DNA from: Bifidobacterium hapali
GTDB taxonomy: Bacteria; Actinomycetota; Actinomycetes; Actinomycetales; Bifidobacteriaceae
NCBI RefSeq assembly: GCF_002259755.1
Contig: NZ_MWWY01000033.1
Coordinates: 1-50,770 of the forward strand
Direction: 5' to 3'
Length of the DNA stretch: 50,770 bases
The translations under genes were made by a program, and so were the position numbers. The notes under the pieces are model-generated. The model made no database searches and was not told where the DNA came from. It worked only from the letters and a program-made list of their open reading frames with translations. Shown here piece by piece: positions 25,482 through 35,217 of this stretch (position 1 is its first letter; each line of letters starts with the position of its first letter).

Positions 25482-28400
25482 GTGGCGAAAGCACGCGTGT
25501 ATGATCTAGCCAAGGAACTTGGCGTAGAAAGCAAGGATGTCCTTGCAAAATTGAAGGATATGGGCGAGTTCGTCAAATCCGCGTCGTCTACGGTGGAGGC
25601 GCCGGTTGCTCGTCGCCTTAAGTCGGCGTTTCAGGGGGATAACGGCAAGGGTAAGACTGGGGAGTCTTCACATAAGCCGTCTGCATCTGATAATCATGGT
25701 TCGCATAAGCCGTCGGCTCCTGCACGCCCGGCTGCTCCGCTTCCGCACGCACCGCATACGCCTGTAGCGGCGCCTGTAGCGGCGCCTGTAGCGGCCGCGC
25801 CGACTCCTGCCGCACCTGCCGCTCCGACTCCGGCTGCACCGGCTGTTTCGGCTACGCCAAAGCCGTTCGCGCCAGTTCCTGGTATTCCGAAGCCGGCTCA
25901 GCATATGCCGCGTCCGCAGCGCGATCGTGATGATCGTGACGGACGTGATGGTCGTCGTGACGATCGCCGTGACGGTGATCGTCGTGACGGCCGCCGCGAT
26001 GATCGTCGTGACGGTGATCGTCGCGATCGTCAGCCGCGTGGCGAGCGCAATGAGCGTGGCGAACGTAACAATCATCAGCAGCGCGGTGGCGCGCGTCCGG
26101 GTGCTCCGCTTCCGCACGCACCGCGTCCTTCGGCTCAGCCGGGTCAGAACGGTGGCCAGCAGTCTGCTGCAACTCCGGGCCCGCGTCCGGGTAACAATCC
26201 GTTCAGCCGCAAGCAGGGCATGCGCACGCCGACGCCGGGTGATATTCCGCGTCCGCATCCGATGGCGCGTCCGTCTGTAAACGGTAACGGTAATGGTGAA
26301 GGCGGCCGTGGTGGCCGCGGTGGTCGTCCGGGTCAGGGCGGCGGTTTCCGTGGTGGCCGCGGCGGTGGTCGTCCGGGTCAGGGCGGCGCACAAGGCGCAC
26401 CGCGTCCAGGCCAGTGGGGCCACAACCGTCCGTCTCAAGGCGGCGGCGCTCAGGGCGCACGTCCGTCTCAGGGCGGCGGTAGCCGTTTCGGTGGTGGCGC
26501 AGCCGCAGCACAGGGCGGCGCTCCGAGCAATGGTCCAGCACGTGGTGGTCGCGGTGGTCGCGGCGGCGCAGCCGGCGCATTCGGCCGTCAGGGTGGTAAG
26601 TCCTCGAAGGCTCGTAAGAACCGTCTTGCGAAACGTCAGGAGTTCCAGGAGCTCAAAGCTCCGGTTATCGGCGGTGTGCGCATCCCGACCGGTAACGGAC
26701 AGACCGTCCGTCTGCGTCAGGGCGCATCTCTCGCCGATCTGGCTGAGAAGATCAACGTTAACCCGGCAGCGCTCGTAACTGTAATGTTCCATCTCGGTGA
26801 GATGGCTACGGCCACGCAGTCGCTCGACGAATCCACGTTCCAGATTCTCGGTGAGGAAATCGGCTGGAACATCAAGATCGTGTCCGCTGAGGAAGAGGAC
26901 AAGGAGCTGCTCCAGCAGTTCGACATCGATCTGGATGAGGAAGAGCTGCAAGAAGACGAGAACTTAAAGCCTCGTCCGCCGGTCGTCACGGTCATGGGCC
27001 ATGTCGATCACGGTAAGACTAAGCTGCTCGATACGATTCGCCAGACGAATGTCGCTGCGCGCGAGGCCGGCGGTATTACGCAGCGTATCGGTGCGTATCA
27101 GGTGACTGTTGATCTCGACGGCGAAAAGCGTAAGATCACGTTCCTCGATACCCCGGGTCACGAAGCGTTCACTGCTATGCGTGCTCGTGGTGCTGAGATT
27201 ACGGATGTCGCGATTATCGTCGTGGCTGCGGATGACGGTGTCATGCCGCAGACTGTGGAGGCGATCAACCACGCGCAGGCGGCTCACGTGCCGATCGTTG
27301 TGGCTGTGAACAAGATCGATAAGCCGGGCGCGAACCCGGAGAAGGTTCGCGGTCAGCTCACCGAGTTCGGTCTCGTGGCTGAAGAGTATGGTGGCGACAC
27401 GATGTTCGTTGATATTTCTGCTAAGCAGAATATCAACGTCGATAAGCTGCTCGAAGCGGTTCTGCTCACTGCTGACGCTGATCTTGATCTGCGTGCGAAC
27501 CCGGATATGGACGCGCGTGGTGCGACGATCGAAGCGCGACTTGACAAGGGCCGTGGTGCAGTGGCGACCGTGCTCGTTCAGCAGGGTACGCTGCACATCG
27601 GTGATGCGATTGTGGCTGGTACTTCGTACGGCCGCGTCCGCGCAATGCTCGACGAAAACGGCAACCATATGAAGGAAGCCGGTCCGTCCACTCCGGTGCA
27701 GGTACTGGGCCTCACCTCCGTGCCGACCGCAGGCGACCTGTTCTTGGTTGCCCCGGACGATCGCACTGCCCGTCAAATCGCCGAGAAGCGTCAGGCCACC
27801 GAACGCGCCGCGCAGCTTGCCAAGCGCCGCAAGGTTGTCTCGCTCGAATCCCTTAAGGAGCAGTTCGCCAAGTCCGAAGTTGACATGCTCAACATCGTCA
27901 TCAAGGGCGATTCGTCCGGTTCTGTCGAAGCGCTGGAAGATTCCTTGATGAAGATCGAGGTATCCGACGAGGTCGGTATTCAGGTCATCCACCGTGGCGT
28001 CGGTGCGATTACGCAGAATGACGTCAACCTCGCAACGGTCGACAAGGCCGTCATCATCGGCTTCAACGTGCGTCCGAACCGTCAGGTCGCGGACCTTGCC
28101 GAGCGCGAGGGCGTGGAAATCAAGTACTACTCGATCATCTACAAGGCAATCGAAGACATCGAGGCCGCGCTTAAGGGCATGCTCAAGCCGGAATACGAGG
28201 AAGTCGTTACTTCGCACTCCGAAATCCGCGAAATCTTCCGCTCCTCCAAGTTCGGCAACATCGCCGGCGTTATGGTTCAGGATGGCGAAGTCAAGCGCGG
28301 TACGAAGTGCCGTATTCTGCGCAACGGCGTCGCCACGGTCAACGATCTCGAGATTTCCTCGCTGCGTCGTTTCAAGGACGACGTGCAGTCGGTGGCGGAA

Positions 28401-28496
28401 GGTTACGAGGCTGGTATCAACCTCGGTACCTTCAACGACATCGAGGTGGGCGATATCATCGAAACCTTCGAGATGCGTGAGATCGAGCGTAAGTAG
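25482..28496 (+). CDS. infB: Translation initiation factor IF-2
   Basis: GTPase that brings initiator tRNA to the 30S subunit. The start is GTG 25482 after AGGAGAAAAG, giving 1004 aa and the usual N-terminal [20 protein letters not shown]. Residues about 60-400 are low complexity: A/P-rich, then D/R repeats ([17 protein letters not shown]), then G/R/Q-rich. The G domain begins near residue 506 with [11 protein letters not shown], followed by [11 protein letters not shown] and NKID. Domains II-IV complete the C-terminal part. The size fits actinobacterial IF-2. It is followed by an 11-bp hairpin. Confidence 0.96.
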   Translation: MAKARVYDLAKELGVESKDVLAKLKDMGEFVKSASSTVEAPVARRLKSAFQGDNGKGKTGESSHKPSASDNHGSHKPSAPARPAAPLPHAPHTPVAAPVAAPVAAAPTPAAPAAPTPAAPAVSATPKPFAPVPGIPKPAQHMPRPQRDRDDRDGRDGRRDDRRDGDRRDGRRDDRRDGDRRDRQPRGERNERGERNNHQQRGGARPGAPLPHAPRPSAQPGQNGGQQSAATPGPRPGNNPFSRKQGMRTPTPGDIPRPHPMARPSVNGNGNGEGGRGGRGGRPGQGGGFRGGRGGGRPGQGGAQGAPRPGQWGHNRPSQGGGAQGARPSQGGGSRFGGGAAAAQGGAPSNGPARGGRGGRGGAAGAFGRQGGKSSKARKNRLAKRQEFQELKAPVIGGVRIPTGNGQTVRLRQGASLADLAEKINVNPAALVTVMFHLGEMATATQSLDESTFQILGEEIGWNIKIVSAEEEDKELLQQFDIDLDEEELQEDENLKPRPPVVTVMGHVDHGKTKLLDTIRQTNVAAREAGGITQRIGAYQVTVDLDGEKRKITFLDTPGHEAFTAMRARGAEITDVAIIVVAADDGVMPQTVEAINHAQAAHVPIVVAVNKIDKPGANPEKVRGQLTEFGLVAEEYGGDTMFVDISAKQNINVDKLLEAVLLTADADLDLRANPDMDARGATIEARLDKGRGAVATVLVQQGTLHIGDAIVAGTSYGRVRAMLDENGNHMKEAGPSTPVQVLGLTSVPTAGDLFLVAPDDRTARQIAEKRQATERAAQLAKRRKVVSLESLKEQFAKSEVDMLNIVIKGDSSGSVEALEDSLMKIEVSDEVGIQVIHRGVGAITQNDVNLATVDKAVIIGFNVRPNRQVADLAEREGVEIKYYSIIYKAIEDIEAALKGMLKPEYEEVVTSHSEIREIFRSSKFGNIAGVMVQDGEVKRGTKCRILRNGVATVNDLEISSLRRFKDDVQSVAEGYEAGINLGTFNDIEVGDIIETFEMREIERK

Positions 28497-28510
28497 TCGA
28501 TTCTCCTATT

Positions 28511-28550
28511 AACAAAGCGCCTGTCGCACCATGTGCGTGGGCGCTTTGTT
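28511..28550 (+). terminator. Terminator-like hairpin after infB
   Basis: AACAAAGCGCC (28511-28521) pairs with GGCGCTTTGTT (28540-28550) across an 18-nt loop. There is no long T run after it. Just downstream, GTGCAyGTACGAT is repeated directly at 28556 and 28570. Confidence 0.6.
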
Positions 28551-28674
28551 GTCTGTGCACGTACGATTTGTGCATGTACGATCTGTTCAGATGATGCCGC
28601 GCAGCCGTACCCTAGCGGCCGCTTTCGCGGAAAGTCAAAGCAGAAGATATGTCAATATAGAACAAGCGTTAATG

Positions 28675-28694
28675 AGAGTATCGGCCGATACTCT
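28675..28694. promoter_or_regulatory. Perfect 20-bp palindrome upstream of rbfA
   Basis: AGAGTATCGGCCGATACTCT is fully self-complementary and lies 39 bp before the rbfA start. It is either a dimer-binding operator or a stem in the 5' leader. Confidence 0.6.
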
Positions 28695-28733
28695 ATGTAA
28701 TAAGGGTAATAAGGTTAGAGCAAAGGAATATAC

Positions 28734-29282
28734 ATGGCAGGAACGAATCCTCGCGCGGCTCGTATTGCTGCGCTGATCCAGCGCGTCATCGCATCCTCGA
28801 TGGAGGCGCAGCTGCACGATAAGCGGCTTGCGAACGTAACCATCACCGATGTGCGCGTTACTAACGATTTGCAGATCGCGAAGATTTACTGGACGCAGCT
28901 CGGTCACGCTGGTAAGGAAGACGGCGAGCGCAAGCGCGCGAAGCAGGCGCTCGATCAGGCGAAGGGACGTTTGCGTTCGCTGGTTGGATCGAAGGCTGGA
29001 CTGCGACTGACTCCGCAGCTGCAGTTTATTTTCGACGAAGTGCCAGGTGAGGCGACAGAGATCGAGGATATTCTCGCTGTGGCACGCAAGCGCGACGAAG
29101 AGTTGGCGCGTGCGCGTGCAACCGCACAGTACGCGGGTGATGCTGATCCGTACAAGCATCCCGAGGAAGATGCTGAGGATGACGACGATACTGATTTCGC
29201 GGATGATGAGTTGGATGAGTCGGATGAGTCGTACGATGACGACGATGAGATCGTCGTCGAAGACGGTGACGCCACGAACTAA
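28734..29282 (+). CDS. rbfA: 30S ribosome-binding factor RbfA
   Basis: Assists late maturation of the small subunit and cold adaptation. The KH-like core spans residues 1-120: NPRAARIAALIQRVIASSME, then NVTITDVRVTNDLQIAKIYW. At 182 aa it has a strongly acidic C-terminal tail (EEDAEDDDDTDFADDELDE and more), which is common in bifidobacterial RbfA. Shine-Dalgarno AAAGGAA precedes ATG 28734. It stands 18 nt before truB. Confidence 0.93.
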   Translation: MAGTNPRAARIAALIQRVIASSMEAQLHDKRLANVTITDVRVTNDLQIAKIYWTQLGHAGKEDGERKRAKQALDQAKGRLRSLVGSKAGLRLTPQLQFIFDEVPGEATEIEDILAVARKRDEELARARATAQYAGDADPYKHPEEDAEDDDDTDFADDELDESDESYDDDDEIVVEDGDATN

Positions 29283-29300
29283 CGCATAGGTGAGGAGATC

Positions 29301-30461
29301 ATGGTACAGCCGCAAGCCCAACCGTCCGGACTGCTCGTCATCGATAAACCGCAGGGCGTAACCAGTCACGATCTGGTTGCGGCTGTGCGTGCCGGATTGC
29401 ATACGAAAAAAGTCGGTCATGCAGGCACGCTCGACCCGATGGCTACCGGCGTGCTCGTGATCGGGTTCGGCAACGCTACGCGGCTCCTCAACTACATCGT
29501 CGATCATGACAAAACGTACGAGGCAACGATTCGACTCGGCCGTGCGACCACGACTGACGACGCTGACGGTGAGTTGATTGCGTTATCATCGACGTCTCCG
29601 TCGGAGTCATCGGCGTTTCCGTTGGCGCAATTCAGTAATGACTGGCGTGAGTTCTGCAACGCGGTGACTGACCATGCATCAACGGCTGACACAATCGCCG
29701 CGTGGCGCGAGCGTATCGAACGCACGATCGCAGAACAGCTCACTGGAGCGATCGAACAGGTTCCGAATACGTTTTCCGCGATCAAAATCAACGGTCAACG
29801 TGCTTACGATCTCGCGCGCGACGGCAAAGACGTTGCGCTCAAAGCACGTCCGGTCACTATCCATTCGTTCGACGTACTTGACATGCGCGCCGGGCTTACC
29901 GACACCGCGCGCACGAACGGTCCGTTGATCAATAATACGAACGCGTCCGCCGCGACGTCACCCACGAGCCTGACGCCAGTTATCGATCTCGACGTGCGCG
30001 TCAGCTGCTCAGCTGGCACGTATATCCGCGCGCTCGCCCGCGATCTCGGCACGATACTCGGTTGCGGCGGCTACTTGACGCGGCTTCGTCGTACGCGAGT
30101 CGGCCGGTTCGATCTTGACACGGCGGATATTGCGAGCCGTGTCGTCACCGCGCACGTCGAATCGTGTACGTTTACGAACCGCGACGGACAGCTGGTAACA
30201 CGTAACCGCGCAGTACTTGACCAGGCTGGCGACGAACTGACGTCCCGCGCGATGACGATGGTTGACGCGGTGCGCACTGCCATGTCAACGCTTGCGATTA
30301 CGGCTGAAGATGCGGCCAACTTGCGATTCGGTCGGCGGATTGCGTACGACGTTCACGAGCCGACTGCCGCGTATGTGCCAGCTTGCGGCGACGTGGCGGC
30401 CATTGTCGATCGAGCGAAGCGCGGCGAGGCCAAGCCGATCGTCGTATTTGCGGCTGACTGA
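29301..30461 (+). CDS. truB: tRNA pseudouridine(55) synthase TruB
   Basis: Makes pseudouridine 55 in the T loop of tRNA. The catalytic Asp45 is in GHAGTLDPMATGVLVIGFG; IDKPQGVTSHD near the N-terminus and SCSAGTYIRALARDLG are further signatures. At 386 aa it is longer than E. coli TruB (314), with non-conserved insertions at about residues 95-130 and 205-230. It follows rbfA in the conserved order, with Shine-Dalgarno GGTGAGGAG. Confidence 0.93.
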   Translation: MVQPQAQPSGLLVIDKPQGVTSHDLVAAVRAGLHTKKVGHAGTLDPMATGVLVIGFGNATRLLNYIVDHDKTYEATIRLGRATTTDDADGELIALSSTSPSESSAFPLAQFSNDWREFCNAVTDHASTADTIAAWRERIERTIAEQLTGAIEQVPNTFSAIKINGQRAYDLARDGKDVALKARPVTIHSFDVLDMRAGLTDTARTNGPLINNTNASAATSPTSLTPVIDLDVRVSCSAGTYIRALARDLGTILGCGGYLTRLRRTRVGRFDLDTADIASRVVTAHVESCTFTNRDGQLVTRNRAVLDQAGDELTSRAMTMVDAVRTAMSTLAITAEDAANLRFGRRIAYDVHEPTAAYVPACGDVAAIVDRAKRGEAKPIVVFAAD

Positions 30462-30596
30462 TGACGTGGGTGAGCGTGTTGTTGAGCGCCGCATTACGCA
30501 AAAAGCACGCTCTCGTGACTTTCGGCTCAGTGGTCGGCCGAGTACACTGTCATAGGACTAGAAAATCGCCTGTTTACCACCTGCAAAGGAACACTT

Positions 30597-31817
30597 ATGA
30601 ATATCACCCATCTCACTCCCGACCCGACCGGTCTGGTCGATTGGCCAACGTTGAGCAACGACCGCAAATCCGTGGTCACTGTCGGAGTGTTCGATGGGAT
30701 GCATCGCGGACATCAGGCTGTGATTGGACGCGTGGTTGAGCTTGCGAAACAGTTCGATGCGTTCTCGGTTGTCGTTTTATTTGACCCGCGGCCCGGTCTA
30801 GTACACAAGTATGCTGCTGAACATCACGGCAGTGAACCGGACGCTAACGTGCGCGATAGTCAAGCGCTTACCAATGTCGACGAACGCTTGCGTATGATGC
30901 GTGCGCTCGGCGTTGATCAGGTACTGGTTGTTCGCTATACGCTTGCGTTTGCTGCAAAATCGTATCGTTTCTTCCTCGGTCAGATGGTCGGCAAGCTCGG
31001 TATGCGCACGCTAGTACTCGGTCAGGATGCTGCGATGGGCAAAGATCGCGCGGGCGATGTGAAAGCGATTTCCACACTGTCGGCTGCAACCGGTGTGTTT
31101 GAACTTGAGATTGTGGACGATCGTGGGCCGGGTCATGTGTGGATTCCGGGTAATGCCGCGCCGCATATGCCGTCCGAGTGGGGTGAGCCAGCTGATCCGT
31201 GCGCGTCGATGAACAAGGCTGAGCGCCGTGCGTGGAGTAAGAAGCAGCAGGCGAAACTTCATCGGACGTGGAGTTCGACGAATGTGCGGTATTTACTCAG
31301 TCAAGGTCGCATCGTTGCGGCGAACGAGATTTTAGGCCATCGTCACGCGATCGAGGGTACGGTCGTGCATGGTGAGGAGCGCGGTCGCACGATTGGATTC
31401 CCGACTGCGAATCTTGACGAGGCGAGCGTGACTGGCTACCTTCCGGTGGACGGCGTGTACGCAGGTTGGCTGGTTGATATGGGACCGGCTGACGATGGCG
31501 ACGAGCATGCTGGCGCAGCAGCTGCAGACCGCGTTGCTTCGGATGACCGCGCGCGTATTGCGGACGGTTCGCCGTGGCGCTGGCCTGCTGCGATTTCGAT
31601 CGGCACGAAGCCGACCTTCAGTGAGACGACCGGATTACACGAGCGCGTGGTTGAAGCGTATGCGATTACTAGCGATTGGCTGGAGTTGTACGGTCACCGC
31701 GTGCGCGTTGAGTTCGCAGGATTCCTGCGCCCGCAGGTTAAATTCGATTCAGCCGACGCGCTAGTCGCCGAACTCGCCCGCAACGTAGAGGAAACCAAGC
31801 GCCTCACCGCCGTGTGA
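30597..31817 (+). CDS. ribF: Bifunctional riboflavin kinase/FAD synthetase
   Basis: Makes FMN from riboflavin and FAD from FMN. The N-terminal adenylyltransferase domain has GVFDGMHRGHQAVIGRVVEL, including the HxGH-type motif; the C-terminal kinase domain has GRTIGFPTANLD and PVDGVYAGW. At 406 aa it is longer than usual (about 310-340), with an extra stretch around residues 180-215 rich in charged residues and another near 300-325. Shine-Dalgarno AAAGGAAC precedes ATG 30597. I see no FMN riboswitch in the 135-bp gap upstream. Confidence 0.93.
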   Translation: MNITHLTPDPTGLVDWPTLSNDRKSVVTVGVFDGMHRGHQAVIGRVVELAKQFDAFSVVVLFDPRPGLVHKYAAEHHGSEPDANVRDSQALTNVDERLRMMRALGVDQVLVVRYTLAFAAKSYRFFLGQMVGKLGMRTLVLGQDAAMGKDRAGDVKAISTLSAATGVFELEIVDDRGPGHVWIPGNAAPHMPSEWGEPADPCASMNKAERRAWSKKQQAKLHRTWSSTNVRYLLSQGRIVAANEILGHRHAIEGTVVHGEERGRTIGFPTANLDEASVTGYLPVDGVYAGWLVDMGPADDGDEHAGAAAADRVASDDRARIADGSPWRWPAAISIGTKPTFSETTGLHERVVEAYAITSDWLELYGHRVRVEFAGFLRPQVKFDSADALVAELARNVEETKRLTAV

Positions 31818-31848
31818 GCGGACATGGTTGACTGATATGACAACGACG

Positions 31849-31898
31849 ACCACGAGTTACGGTCGTTTTCAGCCTCGGAAACGACCGTAACTCGTGGT
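31849..31898. terminator. Strong bidirectional hairpin between ribF and the ABC transporter
   Basis: ACCACGAGTTACGGTCGTTT pairs perfectly (20 bp) with 31879-31898 across a 10-nt loop. It lies between convergent genes; T runs are short, so this may be a bidirectional transcription barrier rather than a classic terminator. Confidence 0.7.
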
Positions 31899-31958
31899 CT
31901 CGTGCGAGCGTGACGGTCGGATGAAACGCCCCGACGTCTGACGCTCGCCTGTCACCGG

Positions 31959-32762
31959 TCAGTGCCGGAAATGGGCGAAGAATTCGCGGGTTTCTGGGTC
32001 CTCGGACTCATCCATCACTTCGCGCGGCGTACCGTTCTCGGCGATCACACCGCGCCGCAGCAATACCACACGATCAGCCGCATCATGGGCGAAACTCATC
32101 TCGTGCGTGGCCATGAGAATCGTTGTACCCTGCGACTTCAACTCGGCGACCATGCTCAGCACTTCGCCCACAAGCATTGGGTCAAGCGCCGACGTAATCT
32201 CGTCCAGCAGTAACAGTTCGGGGTCCGTCATCAGTGCGCGAGCAATCGCCACGCGCTGCTGCTGGCCTCCCGACAGCTGATCCGGATATGCGCCAGCTTT
32301 CGCACGCATACCAATACGATCAAGCAACTCCAATGCACGAGACTCCGCACGATCACGGCTCCAATGATGCACTTTGATCGCAGCCAACGTCACGTTCTTG
32401 AGCACAGACATGTGCGGGAACAGATTGAACTGCTGAAACACCACGCCAATCCGCGCGCGAATACGATCCTGATTCGCGCGCGGGTCAGTAATATCCGTGT
32501 TTCCAAGCCAAATCTGGCCGTCGTCAACCTGTTCGAGTAAGTTCACACACTTCATCAGCGTAGACTTGCCGGAACCAGACGGACCAAGCAGTGCCACAAC
32601 TTCGTGCGGCCGAATATCAAACGAAATACCGCGTAATACTTGCGTCGAGCCGAACGATTTGCGGATATTATCAAGCAGTAAAACCGGCGTCGCGTCGGCA
32701 GCTGATGACGCGCCAACGCTCGTCACAGCGTCGGCACGCGCCGTAAGATTGCGATCACTCAT
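31959..32762 (-). CDS. Polar amino acid ABC transporter, ATP-binding protein
   Basis: ATPase of a polar-amino-acid importer (GlnQ/HisP type). Walker A GPSGSGKS is at residues 60-67, the signature is LSGGQQQRVAIARALM, and Walker B is LLLLDEITSALDP. At 267 aa it is about 20 longer than usual because of an N-terminal stretch before VLLLDNIRKSFG. Its ATG overlaps the permease stop by 4 nt (ATGA). The substrate cannot be deduced from the ATPase. Confidence 0.9.
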   Translation of the reverse strand: MSDRNLTARADAVTSVGASSAADATPVLLLDNIRKSFGSTQVLRGISFDIRPHEVVALLGPSGSGKSTLMKCVNLLEQVDDGQIWLGNTDITDPRANQDRIRARIGVVFQQFNLFPHMSVLKNVTLAAIKVHHWSRDRAESRALELLDRIGMRAKAGAYPDQLSGGQQQRVAIARALMTDPELLLLDEITSALDPMLVGEVLSMVAELKSQGTTILMATHEMSFAHDAADRVVLLRRGVIAENGTPREVMDESEDPETREFFAHFRH

Positions 32763-33673
32763 ACCATGCCTCCGCTCTGCTCGCGCTTACGCAGCCGTTC
32801 CGAATACCAGTCGTTCAACAGAATAAACGGCACGCTCATCAGAATAAACAGTAAGCTCGCCACCACGTACGGTGTGAAATTATACGAACTCGCCACTTCG
32901 ATCTGCGCCGCACGCACCGCGTCCACCGCGCCGAGCACCGAAATCAAGCCGACGTCTTTCTGCATCGAAATAAAATCGTTCATCAGCGCGGGCGCAACCT
33001 TGCGTAACGCTTGCGGAATGACGATCATGCGTGTCGTCTGACCGGCTGTCAGTCCCAGTGAACGCGCGGACGCACGCTGCGAAGGATGTACATCGTTGAA
33101 ACCAGCGCGCAATACCTCGGCCACGTACGCGCTGTAGCCCATGATCACGGCGATCGTGCCGAGCAGCGACGGATCGATGCGTTGTTTGGTTAGCTGCAGT
33201 CCGGGAATGCCGAAACCGATCAAGTAGAGCACGACGATCATTGGGATGCCGCGCATTACGGTCGTGTACAGTGCGGCCAGCGCGCGCAGCGGGAACATGA
33301 CCGGGTTTTTGCTCGTGCGCACGAGCGCGATCAGCGTGGCGAAAATTGCGACGCCGATCACTGCGATAACAAGTACTTTGACGTTCAGCCAGAGGCCGTC
33401 GAGTACGTCCGGAAACGATTTTGCGAAATATTGTGCGGAGAAGAACGTCTGCTTAACGCGTGGCCAGCCAGGCGACATTTTCAGCCCGGTGACGACGATC
33501 GCCGCCAGTACGATCGTGCTGACCAGACTGGTGACGACTGATTTGAGTTGCTGACGGCGGCGGTATTCGCGCCGGGAACGTTCAACATCGCTCACCTGTG
33601 ATGTTGCGTTCGATGCAGCGGTATCTGCGTCCACCGTCGCGGCGGAGTCATGCGTGGATGGGGAATCGACCAT
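32759..33673 (-). CDS. Polar amino acid ABC transporter, permease
   Basis: Membrane subunit of the HisM/GlnP type, 304 aa. A long charged N-terminal tail (about 45 residues, Ser/Thr/Ala then RRREYRRR-like) precedes the first membrane segment (VTSLVSTIVLAAIVVTGL). The ATPase-docking EAA-type loop is visible as VHPSQRASARSLGLTAGQTT. It is the only permease, so it should form a homodimer. The order is binding protein, permease, ATPase on the minus strand. Confidence 0.9.
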   Translation of the reverse strand: MVDSPSTHDSAATVDADTAASNATSQVSDVERSRREYRRRQQLKSVVTSLVSTIVLAAIVVTGLKMSPGWPRVKQTFFSAQYFAKSFPDVLDGLWLNVKVLVIAVIGVAIFATLIALVRTSKNPVMFPLRALAALYTTVMRGIPMIVVLYLIGFGIPGLQLTKQRIDPSLLGTIAVIMGYSAYVAEVLRAGFNDVHPSQRASARSLGLTAGQTTRMIVIPQALRKVAPALMNDFISMQKDVGLISVLGAVDAVRAAQIEVASSYNFTPYVVASLLFILMSVPFILLNDWYSERLRKREQSGGMV

Positions 33674-33683
33674 AATCTAGGAT

Positions 33684-33785
33684 TCTATTGCAGTGCCCAA
33701 ACCGAACGAGATGCGTGATGTCGTATTGCGTTACGGCATGCGGCGATCGTCGTGCAACCCGATAGATTCGGAACACTGCAATAGA
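33684..33785 (-). promoter_or_regulatory. Inverted repeat between binding-protein and permease genes
   Basis: TCTATTGCAGTG (33684-33695) and its exact complement CACTGCAATAGA (33774-33785) enclose 78 nt in the only sizeable gap of the operon. In RNA it could form a stem that lowers transcription into the permease or protects the 3' end of the binding-protein message. Confidence 0.5.
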
Positions 33786-33797
33786 CTTGCTTGCGAC

Positions 33798-34691
33798 TTA
33801 CTTGAGTTCAGTCAGATCGGTCGTGTACTCGGCCAGCCACTTGTCTTGCAGCTGCTTGACAGTACCGTCCGAATTGAGTTCGTCCACAGCCTTGGTGACC
33901 GCCGACGTGAGCTTGGAATCCTTCGGCAACACGATACCGAGGCCATCCTTGTCTTCCGAACCAGCGATACGGCCGAGAACCTTCGCATCCTTGATCTGCT
34001 CAGACTGAACCATGTACACACTTTCGACAGTGTTCGTCACGAGCGCGTCGATCTGACCGGCATCGAGAGCCTGACCGAGGGAAGCATCGTCGTTGAACGT
34101 CTGAATATCGTCCTTAATCTTGTCCTTGACGATCGTATACGCTTGCGTGCCAACCATCACGCCGATCACCGCGTCCTTAAGATCGGCGAGCGACTTAGCG
34201 GACGCAAACTTGCCATCCTTCTTGACGACGACGGACTGCGTGTCCTTGTAGTAGCCGGACGAGAAATCGACAGCCTGCTTGCGTTCGTCGGTGATGCCGA
34301 ACTGCTGGATGTTGAGATCCCAGTCTTTGGCACCCGGTGCGATGGCCGAGTCGAACGTGGTGCGAATCCACACGACATCGGACTTGTCAAAACCGAGTTT
34401 GTCGGCCACATCATATGCGAGCGCAGCCTCGAAACCTTCGCCGGACTCCGGCTTGTCGTTCATGACCCACGGTTCGTACGCCGGGTCGCCGGTGGCGATG
34501 GTGAGCTTGCCGGGGGTGACGGTCTGCTGCTTGATGTCTGAGCTGTCGGAGCTGCTGTTGCTGCTTGCGGTGTTGTTTGTGTTGTCTGAGCTGCTGTTGT
34601 TAGCCGAGCCGCATGCTGCCGAGAATGCGAGCGCCACAATGCTGACCGTTGCGGCTGCCGCGCGGATAATGCCGTGCTTCGTGTTGAACAT
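33798..34691 (-). CDS. Polar amino acid ABC transporter, substrate-binding lipoprotein
   Basis: Extracellular solute-binding protein family 3, 297 aa from ATG 34691, chosen because it gives a clean lipoprotein signal (MFNTKHGIIRAAAATVSIVA then AFSAACGS) and follows AAGGAGAGG. A Ser/Asn linker follows the lipid-anchored Cys. The ligand-binding fold is seen in KLTIATGDPAYEPWVMNDK, FEAALAYDVADKLGF and SYNFT-like spacing further on, with DALVTNTVESVYM near the C-terminal lobe. It binds the amino acid for the permease and ATPase encoded downstream. Confidence 0.9.
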   Translation of the reverse strand: MFNTKHGIIRAAAATVSIVALAFSAACGSANNSSSDNTNNTASSNSSSDSSDIKQQTVTPGKLTIATGDPAYEPWVMNDKPESGEGFEAALAYDVADKLGFDKSDVVWIRTTFDSAIAPGAKDWDLNIQQFGITDERKQAVDFSSGYYKDTQSVVVKKDGKFASAKSLADLKDAVIGVMVGTQAYTIVKDKIKDDIQTFNDDASLGQALDAGQIDALVTNTVESVYMVQSEQIKDAKVLGRIAGSEDKDGLGIVLPKDSKLTSAVTKAVDELNSDGTVKQLQDKWLAEYTTDLTELK

Positions 34692-35217
34692 GAATTTCCT
34701 CTCCTTGTAGTGATGCGCGCCACATGACATGGCCAAGACCTAGCTGGATTCAAACCTTTTACTGGTGCGATGAGGTGCTTTCGCTTCGCTTTCTCGCGCG
34801 TTATATCGCGTTGCGTGGCATCGTACCCTGTTGGTTTGGTTCAGCGTGGTCTGGGCTGTTTTGGCGCAGTAGCGCCAATCTTAAAGTATGCACACTACTG
34901 CCGCGCGCTCGCCCATATCGCCATTATTTATAGCGAGTTATTAACACGTTACCGACGCGCTACTGGCGCGATATTGACACATGAATTATATGTTTTCGTC
35001 GAAAAGAATGCCGGGGGCTCCCGGCGTTTGGAGCTTCATATGCGAGATATGACGGCTCTTTCTTTATGACATATGTTGAGTTGGGCGGGTAGGGTGTGTT
35101 GGTGCGTGGCGGAAATGTCTCGCTCAGGGGTACCTGAGCGAGACATTTCCGCCACGCACCATGCACCTCACACCTGAAATAGGGGGTGCAAGTGAGTACG
35201 CACGCGTTTCGCCCCTG
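34692..35217. other. Intergenic region upstream of the binding-protein gene
   Basis: I see no gene in these 526 bases. They contain the leader of the binding-protein gene, a small GC stem GCCGGGGGCTCCCGGC near 35010, AT-rich stretches around 34920-35000 that may hold promoters, and the perfect hairpin repeat at 35101-35160. Confidence 0.5.
35101..35160. repeat. Perfect 60-bp hairpin repeat of the GTGGCrGAAAA family
   Basis: Arms of 28 bp (GGTGCGTGGCGGAAATGTCT... and its exact complement) close on a 4-nt centre. It lies 57 bp after the stop of the DUF985 gene. This is the only copy in the window with fully perfect arms. Confidence 0.9.

Noticed and set aside
30462..30596. FMN riboswitch before ribF
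   Set aside because: The conserved FMN element core is not visible in the 135-bp gap.
33693..34541. Plus-strand open frame of 282 codons over the binding-protein gene
   Set aside because: It is antisense to a lipoprotein with clear signal peptide and family motifs; it has no start signal and no recognisable domain.
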